A DNA stretch of 52,691 nt from an uncultured Clostridia bacterium (lineage in GTDB: Bacteria; Bacillota; Clostridia; Oscillospirales; Acutalibacteraceae): positions 1 to 52,691 of the forward strand of contig CAJFPJ010000001.1 in NCBI GenBank assembly GCA_904399395.1, in the 5' to 3' direction. This document shows positions 1 to 8,392 of the stretch, piece by piece (position 1 is the stretch's first letter; every line of letters starts with the position of its first letter). The translations under genes were made by a program, and so were the position numbers. A model generated the notes under the pieces. The model did no database searches, was not told the origin of the DNA, and worked only from the letters and a program-made list of their open reading frames with translations.

Positions 1-2
1 TC

Positions 3-407
3 TGCAAATTGACAACCCACCAAAATGGCATGGGCGCAAACAGCAAGGGATGCCCCTGCTGCAACGCGGTTTCCATCGCGGAAGCAAAATACAACCCGGA
101 AATACACCCCAATGCCATTTATCACAACCACGTTCTCATTGGATTTTTCCTGTATCAGCGGGCCGAAACCCAGGCCGATACCGCAACCATTTGCCGCTTT
201 ATGCTCGATTCCCAATTCCAGCAGAAAGGGCTGGAGGAAAAAGCCTTCGAGCATATCCTGCGGGGGCTAAAAATCCAAGGCGTGAGGAACGTCATCTTTC
301 TCACAGACGACGCAAATGAAGAGGCAAAGAATCTTTCTCTTTCTTTTGGATTTCAATTCACGGGAAAGAGCGAACATAACGAATGCTGCTATGCATTAGC
401 ATTATAA
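3..407 (+). CDS. GNAT family N-acetyltransferase, 5'-truncated by the window edge
   Basis: The reading frame is open to the left edge, so the true start lies outside; an internal TTG at 9 is only a formal start. The C-terminal two thirds resemble spermidine/diamine-type GNAT acetyltransferases: an IYHNHVLIGFFLY strand, a central strand ending in RFMLDSQFQQKGL, then a helix and a terminal SFGFQF strand. GNAT proteins transfer acetyl from acetyl-CoA to an amine. Two oddities: the acetyl-CoA-binding loop reads QQKGLE where the family needs Q/R-x-x-G-x-G/A, and the segment before SIAEAKYNP is unusually Cys-rich (CPCC). The gene may be decaying. It ends 32 bp before the lipoprotein gene. Confidence 0.6.
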   Translation, partial: CKLTTHQNGMGANSKGCPCCNAVSIAEAKYNPEIHPNAIYHNHVLIGFFLYQRAETQADTATICRFMLDSQFQQKGLEEKAFEHILRGLKIQGVRNVIFLTDDANEEAKNLSLSFGFQFTGKSEHNECCYALAL

Positions 408-439
408 TTTGAAATTGATAAGAGTATGGAGGAATTTCC

Positions 440-1102
440 ATGAAGAAAATCATTTCCCTTGCATTGTGCCTGGTATTGAGCGGTTTTGTCCTGGCGGGTT
501 GCTCCAGCAACAGCGAGCCCTTTGAAGAAAAGACCTATACGCCGGATACGGCAGTCAGCGGAATCGAACTCAACGTAGAGGATCGGGAAATCGAAGTGTC
601 CCTGTCCCCGGACGAGGAAGTCCACATTGCATATTCCGAAAACAGCAAGGAATATTACGAGATTTCCGTTTCTGACGACCAGGTGCTGACCATGACCAGC
701 GCCAGCAATAAAGAGTGGACGGATTATATTGGGAGCAAACCCGCCGCCGAAGACCGGAAAATCTCCTTGCAGGTGCCGGACGCCCTTTTGGAAACCCTGA
801 CGCTGTCTACCACTAACGAGAATGTAACCCTTCCCGACCTGTCCGTCACCGGAAGCATCCGCATTTCTTCTAATGGAGGGGATATTACCTTTGGAACCTT
901 GGATGTGGGCAGCGCTCTGACCCTGAGCGCTAAAAACGGGAATATTTCCGGCGCTGTTGCAGGGAGCTATGATGATTTCGCCATTCAGTCCGAAATCAAA
1001 AAAGGGGAAAGCAACCTGCCGGACAATAAAGACAGCGGCGAAAAGGCGCTGACAGTGTCCAACAACAACGGCAATATTGATATTGAGTTTGTAAGCGAAT
1101 AA
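440..1102 (+). CDS. DUF4097-like beta-repeat lipoprotein
   Basis: This encodes a 220-residue secreted lipoprotein. Residues 1-20 are a lipoprotein signal peptide (MKKI, hydrophobic core, lipobox LAGC) with the lipidated Cys at 21. The mature part is a string of short beta strands with repeating patterns (LSTTNENVTLPDL, RISSNGGDITFGTL, LSAKNGNISGAV, LTVSNNNGNIDIEF), typical of the DUF4097/adhesin-like beta-helix fold. The start ATG follows a GGAGG (429-433). The protein should sit on the outer face of the membrane; its role is unknown, though DUF4097 proteins often accompany envelope-stress systems. It is followed by a terminator and looks monocistronic. Confidence 0.8.
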   Translation: MKKIISLALCLVLSGFVLAGCSSNSEPFEEKTYTPDTAVSGIELNVEDREIEVSLSPDEEVHIAYSENSKEYYEISVSDDQVLTMTSASNKEWTDYIGSKPAAEDRKISLQVPDALLETLTLSTTNENVTLPDLSVTGSIRISSNGGDITFGTLDVGSALTLSAKNGNISGAVAGSYDDFAIQSEIKKGESNLPDNKDSGEKALTVSNNNGNIDIEFVSE

Positions 1103-1148
1103 AGAACCTTTTGAAAACCACTGTTTTGTGGTTGAAAAGTAGGAATAT

Positions 1149-1193
1149 ACGGCGGATTTGAAAGTATTATTTCAGGCCGCCGTTTTCTTTTTT
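1149..1193 (+). terminator. Intrinsic terminator after the lipoprotein gene
   Basis: CGGCGG and CCGCCG arms, with an inner TTGAAA/TTTCA pairing, are followed by TTTTCTTTTTT. A small AACCAC/GTGGTT hairpin at 1117-1134 precedes it. The position, just after the lipoprotein stop at 1102, fits rho-independent termination of that gene. Confidence 0.75.
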
Positions 1194-1329
1194 AATTAGA
1201 ATATAGGGTGTATGAAAGTCGCTCTTTTTCGGAGCACGACAGTATCGAAGAGGTATCGCTGTACCTCGAAAACAGTTTAGAACGCCCCTTGACGGGAATG
1301 GGGGGAGCGTTGGAAACCGAAGGTGCGAT

Positions 1330-1666
1330 GAAGCGCGCTTTGCTGAATATGGAAAGACGCTTGAGCAGAAGAAAGTGCTTGACGCATTTGATAGATATGT
1401 TTTAAAAAGCATAGTTGAAAAAATTATTGTAGGAAGGTATGATGAAGAGAGAAACAAAGACGCCCCCTGTGCCCGCTGTACCGATTTTTATCTATAAAAC
1501 AGGCTTTACGAATGGCGTTGACAGCATGCTTTTAAAGCAGGTGAGGAAGAACAGCGCGATAGCAAAGCAAAGCGCCGGTTTGCGTTCTCATAAAACCAGT
1601 AAGGCAAAATCAATATGTTCACATTATAGCAATACCGCATGGAAACGTGTTGTGTTGATGATATAA
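1330..1666 (+). pseudogene. Relic of a large serine recombinase (C-terminal end, frameshifted)
   Basis: Two frames together spell the C-terminal end of a TnpX/DUF4368-type serine recombinase. The frame starting at 1330 gives FAEYGKTLEQ, then AFDRYVLKSIVEKIIVG and RYDEERNKD. Then the homology moves to the frame of 1439, which gives IFIYKTGFTNGVD followed by LLKQVRKNS. The order and spacing match the end of these recombinases (FDxxVFESIVEKVIVGGYDE, then FVYKTGF, then PLRKN). The N-terminal resolvase domain and zinc ribbon are absent, so it cannot be functional. The frameshift lies near 1455-1480. It marks an old integration or excision event and may have brought in the AT-rich HAD gene next to it. 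Confidence 0.6.
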
Positions 1667-1686
1667 GGAGATGGAGGCTAAAAAGC

Positions 1687-2496
1687 ATGAAAACACTCTA
1701 TATATCTGATTTGGATGGAACTTTGCTTCACAGCGATAAGACCATATCCGATTATACAAATCAGGTGATCAATAGCCTAACGGAACGCGGAATGATCTTT
1801 TCATATGCAACAGCCCGCTCTTATATCACGGCAAAAAAAGTGGCAAAAGGGCTAAGTGCTAAGATCCCCCTTATTGTATATAACGGAACCTTTGTGATAG
1901 ATAATCTTACAGGCGAAATTTTGCTGGCAAATTATTTTGATGATTCGATAAAAAAGCTGTTTAAAGAATTGTTTCAGAACGGCATATATCCAATAGTATA
2001 TTCCTATATTGATAATAACGAAAAATTGAGTTTTGTAGAGCATGCCTGCACAAGGGGAGTAAACCTGTTCTTGGCTAGCAGAAAAGGAGACATACGGCGA
2101 AATCCTGTGGCCAATACTGAGGATCTGGTCAAAGGAAATTGCTTCTATATTACCTGCATAGATGAGCCTGAAAAGTTGTTTCCTATTTACGAAAAATATA
2201 AAGAAGATTTCCATTGTGTATATCAAAGGGATTTGTATTCAGGAGAACAGTGGTTGGAAATAATGCCAAAGACAGTCTCAAAGGCGAATGCTGTTATGCA
2301 GCTAAAAGCACAGTTGTGCTGTGACAAAGTGATTGTCTTTGGGGATGGAAAAAACGATATAGATATGTTTGAAATAGCGGATGAATGCTACGCAGTAGAA
2401 AACGCAGTGGATGAACTGAAAGAAAGAGCAACGGCTGTTATAGCCAGTAACAATGAAGACGGTGTTGCAAGATGGCTGAAGAAGCATGTTCAATAG
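1687..2496 (+). CDS. Cof-type HAD-IIB family phosphatase
   Basis: This is a 269-residue cytoplasmic phosphatase of the Cof/YidA group (HAD subclass IIB), which hydrolyses sugar phosphates and similar small phosphoesters using Mg2+. Motif I is SDLDGTLL at residues 7-14 (nucleophile and acid/base Asp), motif II is the ATAR segment, and motifs III/IV are the late Lys and VFGDGKNDIDMF. I chose ATG 1687, preceded by AAGGAGATGG; the frame opens further upstream but without homology. The Nudix gene starts 9 bp after the stop, so they probably form an operon. Codon use is AT-richer than in the paralogue at 13.6 kb, and it adjoins a recombinase relic, suggesting acquisition by transfer. Confidence 0.88.
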   Translation: MKTLYISDLDGTLLHSDKTISDYTNQVINSLTERGMIFSYATARSYITAKKVAKGLSAKIPLIVYNGTFVIDNLTGEILLANYFDDSIKKLFKELFQNGIYPIVYSYIDNNEKLSFVEHACTRGVNLFLASRKGDIRRNPVANTEDLVKGNCFYITCIDEPEKLFPIYEKYKEDFHCVYQRDLYSGEQWLEIMPKTVSKANAVMQLKAQLCCDKVIVFGDGKNDIDMFEIADECYAVENAVDELKERATAVIASNNEDGVARWLKKHVQ

Positions 2497-2505
2497 GGGG
2501 AGAAT

Positions 2506-2982
2506 ATGGATATTACTTTCAAAACAGAAGAGGGAAGATTCAATTTCAGGGCCTGCGCGGTGATCCTGCAAAAGGGGAAAATACTGGCTATGCATGATGA
2601 ACGGTCCCCCTACTATTATCTGCCCGGCGGAAGGGTGCAGCTCCACGAGACGGCTGAACAGGCTGTTCTGAGAGAAATCCGGGAGGAGCTTGGGGCTGAG
2701 GCGGAGATCATCCGCCCCCTGTGGCTCAATCAGGCTTTTTTTACAGAGGATGTGGAGGGGGAACGCTTCCACGAATTGTGCGTTTATTTCCTCATGGATA
2801 TTTCCAATTCGGGGCTTCCCTTTGAGAGCGGCGCTTTTATCCGCCGTGAGGGAGTGCACCGGCATGTTTTTGAGTGGCTGGAGCTGGAACAGCTTGAAAA
2901 AGAATATTTTTACCCCCTGTTTCTGAAAAAGGAGATTTTTCATCTGTCGGAGGGACTGATCCTGAGGACGGAATATGAATAA
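2506..2982 (+). CDS. Nudix hydrolase
   Basis: This 158-residue protein has a complete Nudix box at residues 42-64: G42, E48, then REIREELGA, matching G-x5-E-x7-R-E-x2-E-E-x-G with the metal-binding glutamates. Nudix enzymes hydrolyse nucleoside diphosphates linked to another moiety. The substrate cannot be read from the sequence; the YYYLPGGRV lead-in is typical of small housekeeping MutT/ADP-sugar types. The RBS GGGGGAG lies just before ATG 2506, 9 bp after the HAD phosphatase stop, so the two are probably co-transcribed and may act in the same nucleotide or sugar-phosphate clean-up. Confidence 0.88.
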   Translation: MDITFKTEEGRFNFRACAVILQKGKILAMHDERSPYYYLPGGRVQLHETAEQAVLREIREELGAEAEIIRPLWLNQAFFTEDVEGERFHELCVYFLMDISNSGLPFESGAFIRREGVHRHVFEWLELEQLEKEYFYPLFLKKEIFHLSEGLILRTEYE

Positions 2983-3072
2983 ATTCCAGTGAGTTTCATT
3001 CCAGATAAGCTTTGGGGAGAGGCGGAGTAATCGCTTTTATAAAGCGGATACGGGAGGAGAAAGGGTAGGCCC

Positions 3073-3753
3073 ATGCAGATTGCGGACAATATCTTGAGAC
3101 ACTATTTACGAAACTGCTATTTTATTAACGGAACGGCATATGCTGGCAAATCCACCATGTGCAGGCTTCTGGCGGAACGGTATGGGATGGTGCACTGTGA
3201 AGAAAACTACAACATGGATACCATCCTTTCCGTTGTGACGCAGGAGGAACAGCCTAATTTAAATTATTTCAATACCAAAAAAAGTTGGCAGGAATATGTG
3301 AGCCGCAGCCCGGAGGAGTTTGAAAACTGGATCAACGGGAATTCCAGAGAGGTTGCAGGCTTTGAAATCGCAGAGCTCATCCGCCTCTCCGGGGAGAAAA
3401 GGGTGATTGTGGATACGAACATCTCCTGCGATGTACTGAAGCGAATCACGGATTACAAGCATGTGGCCCTTCTGCTTTCGCCCCAATCCATGTCCGTGGA
3501 GCGGTTTTTCGACCGTCCCGATCCGGAAAAGCAGTTTTTGCTGGGGGAGATTCAAAAATGCCCGGATCCGGAAAAGACTCTGGAAAACTTTCTGGGCGGT
3601 ATCGCCAGAGTGAACAGCCGGAAGTATTACGACCAGTTTATGGAAAGCGGCTTTTTTACTATCGTCCGGGAGGATGAGGAGAAAGACACGCGGGAGGAAA
3701 TCTTAGAGGTTCTTGCCCGGCATTTCGGGCTGGAAGAAATGGATTCGAAATAA
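3073..3753 (+). CDS. P-loop NTPase, small-molecule-kinase-like
   Basis: This is a 226-residue protein with a clear Walker A motif GTAYAGKST at residues 20-28, right after a hydrophobic strand (CYFIN). A second strand, KRVIVDTN near residue 115, could supply the acidic Walker B position, followed by a strand VALLLSP. The size and layout resemble shikimate/adenylate-kinase-like nucleotide or metabolite kinases, but I do not recognise a specific family or substrate. The RBS AGGAG lies about 13 bp upstream. It is read in the same direction as the Nudix and GNAT neighbours but separated by about 90-120 bp on either side. Confidence 0.7.
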   Translation: MQIADNILRHYLRNCYFINGTAYAGKSTMCRLLAERYGMVHCEENYNMDTILSVVTQEEQPNLNYFNTKKSWQEYVSRSPEEFENWINGNSREVAGFEIAELIRLSGEKRVIVDTNISCDVLKRITDYKHVALLLSPQSMSVERFFDRPDPEKQFLLGEIQKCPDPEKTLENFLGGIARVNSRKYYDQFMESGFFTIVREDEEKDTREEILEVLARHFGLEEMDSK

Positions 3754-3870
3754 AATTTTGGGCGCTGTGCTGTTTAAAAAATTCAATGTACGGGAGGGGC
3801 CAGGATTCTCTTTCGGCTGGAAAGTGTCAGAAAATGCCAGGTAGAAAAGAACGAACGGAGGAAAACCAAT

Positions 3871-4374
3871 ATGAAAGTAGAGGCTCTTTCTACACACTTT
3901 GCTGTAAGGAAGCTTTTGGAGGAGGATATCGGAGCCATTTATTCCCTTTCAAAGGGAAATCCTCTTTTCTACCGCTACTGTCCTCCTTTTGTGACGGAAA
4001 AAAGCATCCGGGCGGATATGAGGGCTCTGCCGCCGCATACCGCCGGGGAGAATAAATACTATATAGGCTTTTTCAACGGAGAGATTCTGATTGCAGTTAT
4101 GGATCTGATTCTTGGCTATCCGGATGGAAAGACGGCTTTTATCGGCTTATTTATGATGGAGAAAGCATATCAGGGGAGGGGGACAGGTACGCAGATCATT
4201 ACAGAATGTGCGGAAAGTCTTTATAGGCAGGGATTTCGCCGGCTATGCCTGGGTTTTGCCAAGGGAAACCCCCAGAGCGAGGCGTTCTGGAGGAAAAACG
4301 GTTTTCTTCCAACGGGGGTGGAAACCGACGGCGGCGGATATACCATCGTAGTGATGGAAAAAAGTCTTCCGTAG
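3871..4374 (+). CDS. GNAT family N-acetyltransferase
   Basis: This 167-residue single-domain GNAT enzyme has the acetyl-CoA-binding loop YQGRGTG (pattern Q-x-x-G-x-G) after strand AFIGLFMMEK, and the C-terminal AFWRKNGF signature in which the substrate and CoA pantetheine channel is formed. The protein is expected to be cytosolic and to acetylate an amine; its substrate is not evident. ATG 3871 follows GGAGGAAAACCAAT. It is one of several GNATs in this window (also at 1, 5895 and 25993), none obviously orthologous to another. Confidence 0.85.
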   Translation: MKVEALSTHFAVRKLLEEDIGAIYSLSKGNPLFYRYCPPFVTEKSIRADMRALPPHTAGENKYYIGFFNGEILIAVMDLILGYPDGKTAFIGLFMMEKAYQGRGTGTQIITECAESLYRQGFRRLCLGFAKGNPQSEAFWRKNGFLPTGVETDGGGYTIVVMEKSLP

Positions 4375-4570
4375 TCCCTATGAGCGCGTACGATAAAAGA
4401 AATTCTATATACGTATGCTTATGCTGCCGGTGCTGCGGGAGATTTTTCGCTGAGAATGTATATTTTGTGCCCCGCCGTATTTGCGTATGTATCTTGCATG
4501 GCCGTGCGCTCGTATGCTTGTATGATTGTATACACACATGTTTTTAGTAAACAGGAGGATAAAAGAATAT

Positions 4571-5779
4571 ATGGAATCTCTGAAGGAATTGTATAAAATC
4601 GGCGTGGGGCCCTCTTCGTCTCACACAATGGGCCCCATGCGGGCGGCATTGCGTATAAAGGAGATGTATCCTCAGGCGGCCCGATACCATGTGGAGCTCT
4701 ACGGTTCTCTTTCTCTGACAGGCCGGGGGCATATGACAGATGTTATTTTAAAAAGAACTCTCGCTCCTGCTTCGGTGACGGTTTCCTTCAGGGATGAGAT
4801 GCTGCCCTTTCACCCCAACGGCATGATATTTCATGCGTATACTGCGGACGGCGCCCTGCTCTGTTCAGAAGAGGTCTATTCCGTGGGGGGCGGTTCCATT
4901 GTGTGGCAGGGAGATGCAATCCCCAAGCCAAAAGAGGTATACGAGCAGAAATCCATGGCTGAAATCCTGGAATATACGGACAGGCAGGGAATATCCCTTT
5001 ACGAATATGTTCTGGAGCACGAAGATGGCGACATGGAAGAATATCTGTACGCTATTCTGGAGGCTATGTTCCAGAGTGTAGAAACAGGCCTGCACAAAAG
5101 CGGAGTGCTGCAGGGAAAGCTGCAGCTCAAGCGCGTAGCGAAATCCATATTCCAGCAGGCCCAGAACACCAGAAGGGAAGCGGATCGGGAGCGTCTTCTG
5201 ATCTCTAGCTATGCCTATGCCGTGGCGGAAGAAAATGCCGACGGCGGCCGGATCGTGACGGCGCCCACCTGCGGGGCCAGCGGCATTATGCCGGCTGTTC
5301 TCTATTACAGCTATAAGCAGCTGCATGTGGAAAAAAAGGATCTGATCAAGGCCCTGGCTATCGGCGGGCTTTTTGGCAATGTGGTGAAGACCAATGCCAC
5401 TATTTCCGGAGCAGACGGGGGCTGCCAGGCAGAGGTGGGAACGGCCTGCGCCATGGCTGCGGCTGCCATGGCATGGATCTATGAGTTGAACAATTCCCTG
5501 ATTGCGTATGCGGCGGAGATGGGCCTGGAGCATAACCTGGGCCTGACCTGCGACCCTGTGGGCGGCTATGTGCAGATCCCATGCATCGAGCGGAACGCCT
5601 ACGGCTCCCTGCGGGCTGTGGATGCGGCCATGATGGCCCGTCAGCTGGGGTATCTGCGGAAAAACAAGGTTTCCTTCGATACGATCGTGAAGGTCATGAA
5701 GGAAACGGGGAAAGATCTTTGCAGTGCATATAAGGAAACGTCCCAGGGCGGTCTGGCCAAGGAATTCGGGTTGGAGTGA
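4571..5779 (+). CDS. sdaA: L-serine ammonia-lyase, iron-sulfur type, single chain
   Basis: This 402-residue enzyme deaminates L-serine to pyruvate and ammonia using a [4Fe-4S] cluster. The N-terminal (beta) domain begins with GVGPSSSHTMGP (residues 11-22), diagnostic of the family. The C-terminal catalytic (alpha) domain carries TAPTCGASG and three Cys at 285, 327 and 338 (GGCQAEVG, CDPVGG, PCIE), whose spacing of 42 and 11 is that of the cluster ligands. Fusion of both domains in one chain is the proteobacterial-type arrangement; many Bacillota have split SdaAA/SdaAB, so it is somewhat unusual here. ATG 4571 follows AGGAGG at 4553-4558 with a longish spacer; the frame extends to 4526. It supplies pyruvate and consumes cysteine's precursor. 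Confidence 0.93.
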   Translation: MESLKELYKIGVGPSSSHTMGPMRAALRIKEMYPQAARYHVELYGSLSLTGRGHMTDVILKRTLAPASVTVSFRDEMLPFHPNGMIFHAYTADGALLCSEEVYSVGGGSIVWQGDAIPKPKEVYEQKSMAEILEYTDRQGISLYEYVLEHEDGDMEEYLYAILEAMFQSVETGLHKSGVLQGKLQLKRVAKSIFQQAQNTRREADRERLLISSYAYAVAEENADGGRIVTAPTCGASGIMPAVLYYSYKQLHVEKKDLIKALAIGGLFGNVVKTNATISGADGGCQAEVGTACAMAAAAMAWIYELNNSLIAYAAEMGLEHNLGLTCDPVGGYVQIPCIERNAYGSLRAVDAAMMARQLGYLRKNKVSFDTIVKVMKETGKDLCSAYKETSQGGLAKEFGLE

Positions 5780-5894
5780 GAGTGCGTGTGAGAACGGCTC
5801 TTCAATAGTTGGGCCTGAGCTGTATGCGGCCGCACTGGAAGCATAAAAGGCGGCGAATGAGACTGCCTTGAAAATCGATAAGGAGTGAGCGTAT

Positions 5895-7085
5895 ATGGAG
5901 AACGGTTTTGAAATCGTGCATCTGCCAAAAGAAGATTGGAAGGGATGGATTGTCCCTATCGGCTATACAACAGAAGAATATTATGATGTAGAGATGGAAG
6001 AAAGACCCCAGGGATTTTCCGTTTCCATTGGGAAAAAGCGTTTTTCCGCCCCGGTGACCCATTCCCCGGAAGAATATGATTTTCCCGATAAGCTCTATGA
6101 GGATTTCCGCCCGGGAGCCTGCGCTTGGGGTGTGCTGGAGGAGGGAGAACCTGTAGCCGTGATCGAAACGGAGCCGGAGGAATGGTCTAACCGGCTGCGG
6201 GTCACGGAACTGTGGGTGTCTCCGGCCCGCCAGAAGCAGGGATTGGGTCGGGCCTTGATGGATGTGGCCAAGGAGCAGGCACGGCTGGAAAGGCGCAGGG
6301 CCCTTATGCTGGAGACGCAGTCGTGCAATGTGAATGCGGTGGATTTTTATCTGCATCAGGGTTTTACTCTGATCGGCTTGGATACCTGTTGCTATCAGAA
6401 TAACGACCTGCAAAGAAAAGAAGTGCGCCTGGAGATGGGCTGGTTCCCCAAACGGAGGGGAAAGCTTTCCCGGAATGAAGTGGAGATCCGCCCGGAAAGA
6501 CCGGAGGATTACAGGGATGTGGAGCGTATGACCCAGCTGGCTTTCTGGAATAAATACCGCATGGGCTGCGATGAGCACTATTTGGTGCACAGGCTCCGCT
6601 CTTCAAGAGATTACCTGCCGGAAATCAGCCGCATCGCTGTAAAGGACGGGGAAGTGATAGGCGCTGTGTTTTACACCAAATCCTGGGTGCGAGAGGGAGA
6701 AAAAAGCCGCGAGACCCTTACCTTCGGGCCTCTGTGCGTGAGCCCAAAATGGCAGGGCTGCGGCGTGGGAGAAATGCTCCTTCGGGAAACCATGCCGCTG
6801 GCTGCAGCGGCGGGATATCCGGGGATCATTATCCTTGGGGAACCGGACTACTACCCCCGCCTGGGATTTAAGACCTGTGACAATTTCGCGATCACCACTG
6901 CAGACGGCAGGAATTTTGACGCCTTTATGGGAATTGAACTGAAGCCGGGGAGCATGAAGGATATCCATGGAAAATTTTATGAAGCAGAAGTCTTTGAGGG
7001 GATTTCTCCCGCAGATGTGGAAGCGTTTAATGGAACATTTCCTCCTCTTGCGAAGCAGTTTTTCCCTGCTCAATGGGGGGAATAA
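5895..7085 (+). CDS. Tandem two-domain GNAT acetyltransferase
   Basis: This 396-residue protein contains two GNAT domains in one chain. The first (about residues 1-185) has ELWVSPARQKQGLGRAL, a full Q-x-x-G-x-G loop. The second (about 195-340, YhbS-like) has LCVSPKWQGCGVGEML and DYYPRLGF. Both acetyl-CoA sites look intact, so this is not a case of one domain decaying. About 55 further residues follow the second domain (EAFNGTFPPL and similar). It is presumably cytosolic and the substrate is unknown. ATG 5895 follows AAGGAGTGAG. It may result from a fusion of two neighbouring GNAT genes. Confidence 0.85.
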   Translation: MENGFEIVHLPKEDWKGWIVPIGYTTEEYYDVEMEERPQGFSVSIGKKRFSAPVTHSPEEYDFPDKLYEDFRPGACAWGVLEEGEPVAVIETEPEEWSNRLRVTELWVSPARQKQGLGRALMDVAKEQARLERRRALMLETQSCNVNAVDFYLHQGFTLIGLDTCCYQNNDLQRKEVRLEMGWFPKRRGKLSRNEVEIRPERPEDYRDVERMTQLAFWNKYRMGCDEHYLVHRLRSSRDYLPEISRIAVKDGEVIGAVFYTKSWVREGEKSRETLTFGPLCVSPKWQGCGVGEMLLRETMPLAAAAGYPGIIILGEPDYYPRLGFKTCDNFAITTADGRNFDAFMGIELKPGSMKDIHGKFYEAEVFEGISPADVEAFNGTFPPLAKQFFPAQWGE

Positions 7086-7191
7086 AAAGCCCGGCTGTAG
7101 AGCTGCTATCCTCTGTAGAAAGAAAACAAAAGTATTTATTGGGCTGTAAAAATGCAGTACACAGGATATGGAAAATGGGGAGGAAGAATAC

Positions 7192-8169
7192 ATGCCGGTA
7201 AGCATTACCAAAAATCAGCAGCCGGAGGAAATCCTGCGCAAGATGTTCCAGCGGGCGGGCCTTCCGGAGATTGTTTCTTTTCGGGAGCTGACAGAAGGTT
7301 TTTTCAATGTGGCTTATGAGGCCAGAGACGCTGCAGGCGGAGAATACATCCTGAAAATTGCCCCGCCCTCCGGATCTGTACTCATGACCCATGAGAAAAA
7401 TATTATGTGGAGCGAGGTGCACTCCATGAAGCGGGTGCGGGAGGAGCTTTCGGTGCCTGCAGCAAAAATTCTATACTATGATCCCGGCTGCACGGTGTGT
7501 GATTCGGAGTATTTTATAATGGAAAAGCTCCCTGGCAGCAGCTTTTCTTCCCGGATGGAAGAGATGCTCCCGGAGGAAAAGGATTCCGTATACCGGGCTT
7601 TGGGCCGGTATAACAGGGAACTGAACAGCCTTCGGGGAGAGAGCTTCGGCTATTATGGTCAGCCGGAAAAGCGGGGGAAACACTGGTATTCCGCGTTTTT
7701 CGGCATGGTGTGCGACGCTCTGGGGGATGCCCGGCGACTGCACATCGATCTTCAGACGCCGGAAGAAGAAATACTGCGCCTGCTGGAAAGAGACAGGGAA
7801 TATTTTGAGCCGGTGAAAGAGCCCTGTTTTGTCCATTGGGATTTGTGGGCAGGGAATGTATTTGTGGAAAATGGCCGCATTACGGGTCTCATTGATTTTG
7901 AGCGGTGCCTTTGGGCGGATCCTCTTATGGAGGTGGGATTCCGTACCTATGGCCTGTTCCCCCCGTTTCTGGAGGGTTATGGCGGGAAAAGCCTGACAAA
8001 AGAAGAATTCCGCCGCGCCAAATGGTATGACGTATATCTCTTTTTGATCGCTTGCCTGGAATGCGATTACAGACAGTATGACACCAGGGATACGTATATT
8101 TGGGGGACGGGTATGCTCAGAAAGTGGATACAGGAGCTGAAGGAGCCGGAAGCGATTGAGCGGGGATGA
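7192..8169 (+). CDS. APH-fold small-molecule phosphotransferase
   Basis: This 325-residue protein has the aminoglycoside/choline kinase fold. It shows the N-lobe ATP site (YILKIAPP with the ATP-binding Lys), the Brenner catalytic loop HWDLWAGN (H-x-D-x4-N), and the metal-binding segment LIDFERCLWADP. Such proteins phosphorylate hydroxyl groups of aminoglycosides, macrolides, sugars or choline-like compounds; nothing in the sequence fixes the substrate. I chose ATG 7192 because GGGGAGGAAG (7177-7186) precedes it at good spacing; an upstream in-frame ATG at 7168 overlaps that site. It ends before a strong bidirectional terminator shared with lysR. Confidence 0.82.
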   Translation: MPVSITKNQQPEEILRKMFQRAGLPEIVSFRELTEGFFNVAYEARDAAGGEYILKIAPPSGSVLMTHEKNIMWSEVHSMKRVREELSVPAAKILYYDPGCTVCDSEYFIMEKLPGSSFSSRMEEMLPEEKDSVYRALGRYNRELNSLRGESFGYYGQPEKRGKHWYSAFFGMVCDALGDARRLHIDLQTPEEEILRLLERDREYFEPVKEPCFVHWDLWAGNVFVENGRITGLIDFERCLWADPLMEVGFRTYGLFPPFLEGYGGKSLTKEEFRRAKWYDVYLFLIACLECDYRQYDTRDTYIWGTGMLRKWIQELKEPEAIERG

Positions 8170-8270
8170 GGATACGGTTACAAGAATACATGCTTTATTC
8201 AGCTGAGAAAGGAGCCATAGGCCGCCAAAGAAAGAGATGCAAATTTTTCATAGACGTGCGTTAGCTGTAG

Positions 8271-8314
8271 GTCATAAAAAGGGGAAGCGCTTAGGCGCTT
8301 CCCCTTTTTATGAC
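8271..8314. terminator. Bidirectional terminator, 20-bp perfect stem
   Basis: Arms GTCATAAAAAGGGGAAGCGC and its exact complement flank a TTAG loop. Each strand ends with a T-run after the GC-rich stem, so it can stop both the rightward phosphotransferase transcript and the leftward lysR transcript. Confidence 0.9.
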
Positions 8315-8392
8315 TGATTTTCTGGAATTACGGTAAGATAGGGCTTTTCGTCTTCAGAAAGAGGCTTTTGCAGGAAATGCCTCTGGGATAGA

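Noticed and set aside
1208-1405. 65-codon ORF
   Set aside because: Out of frame with the recombinase relic, which explains most of this stretch better.
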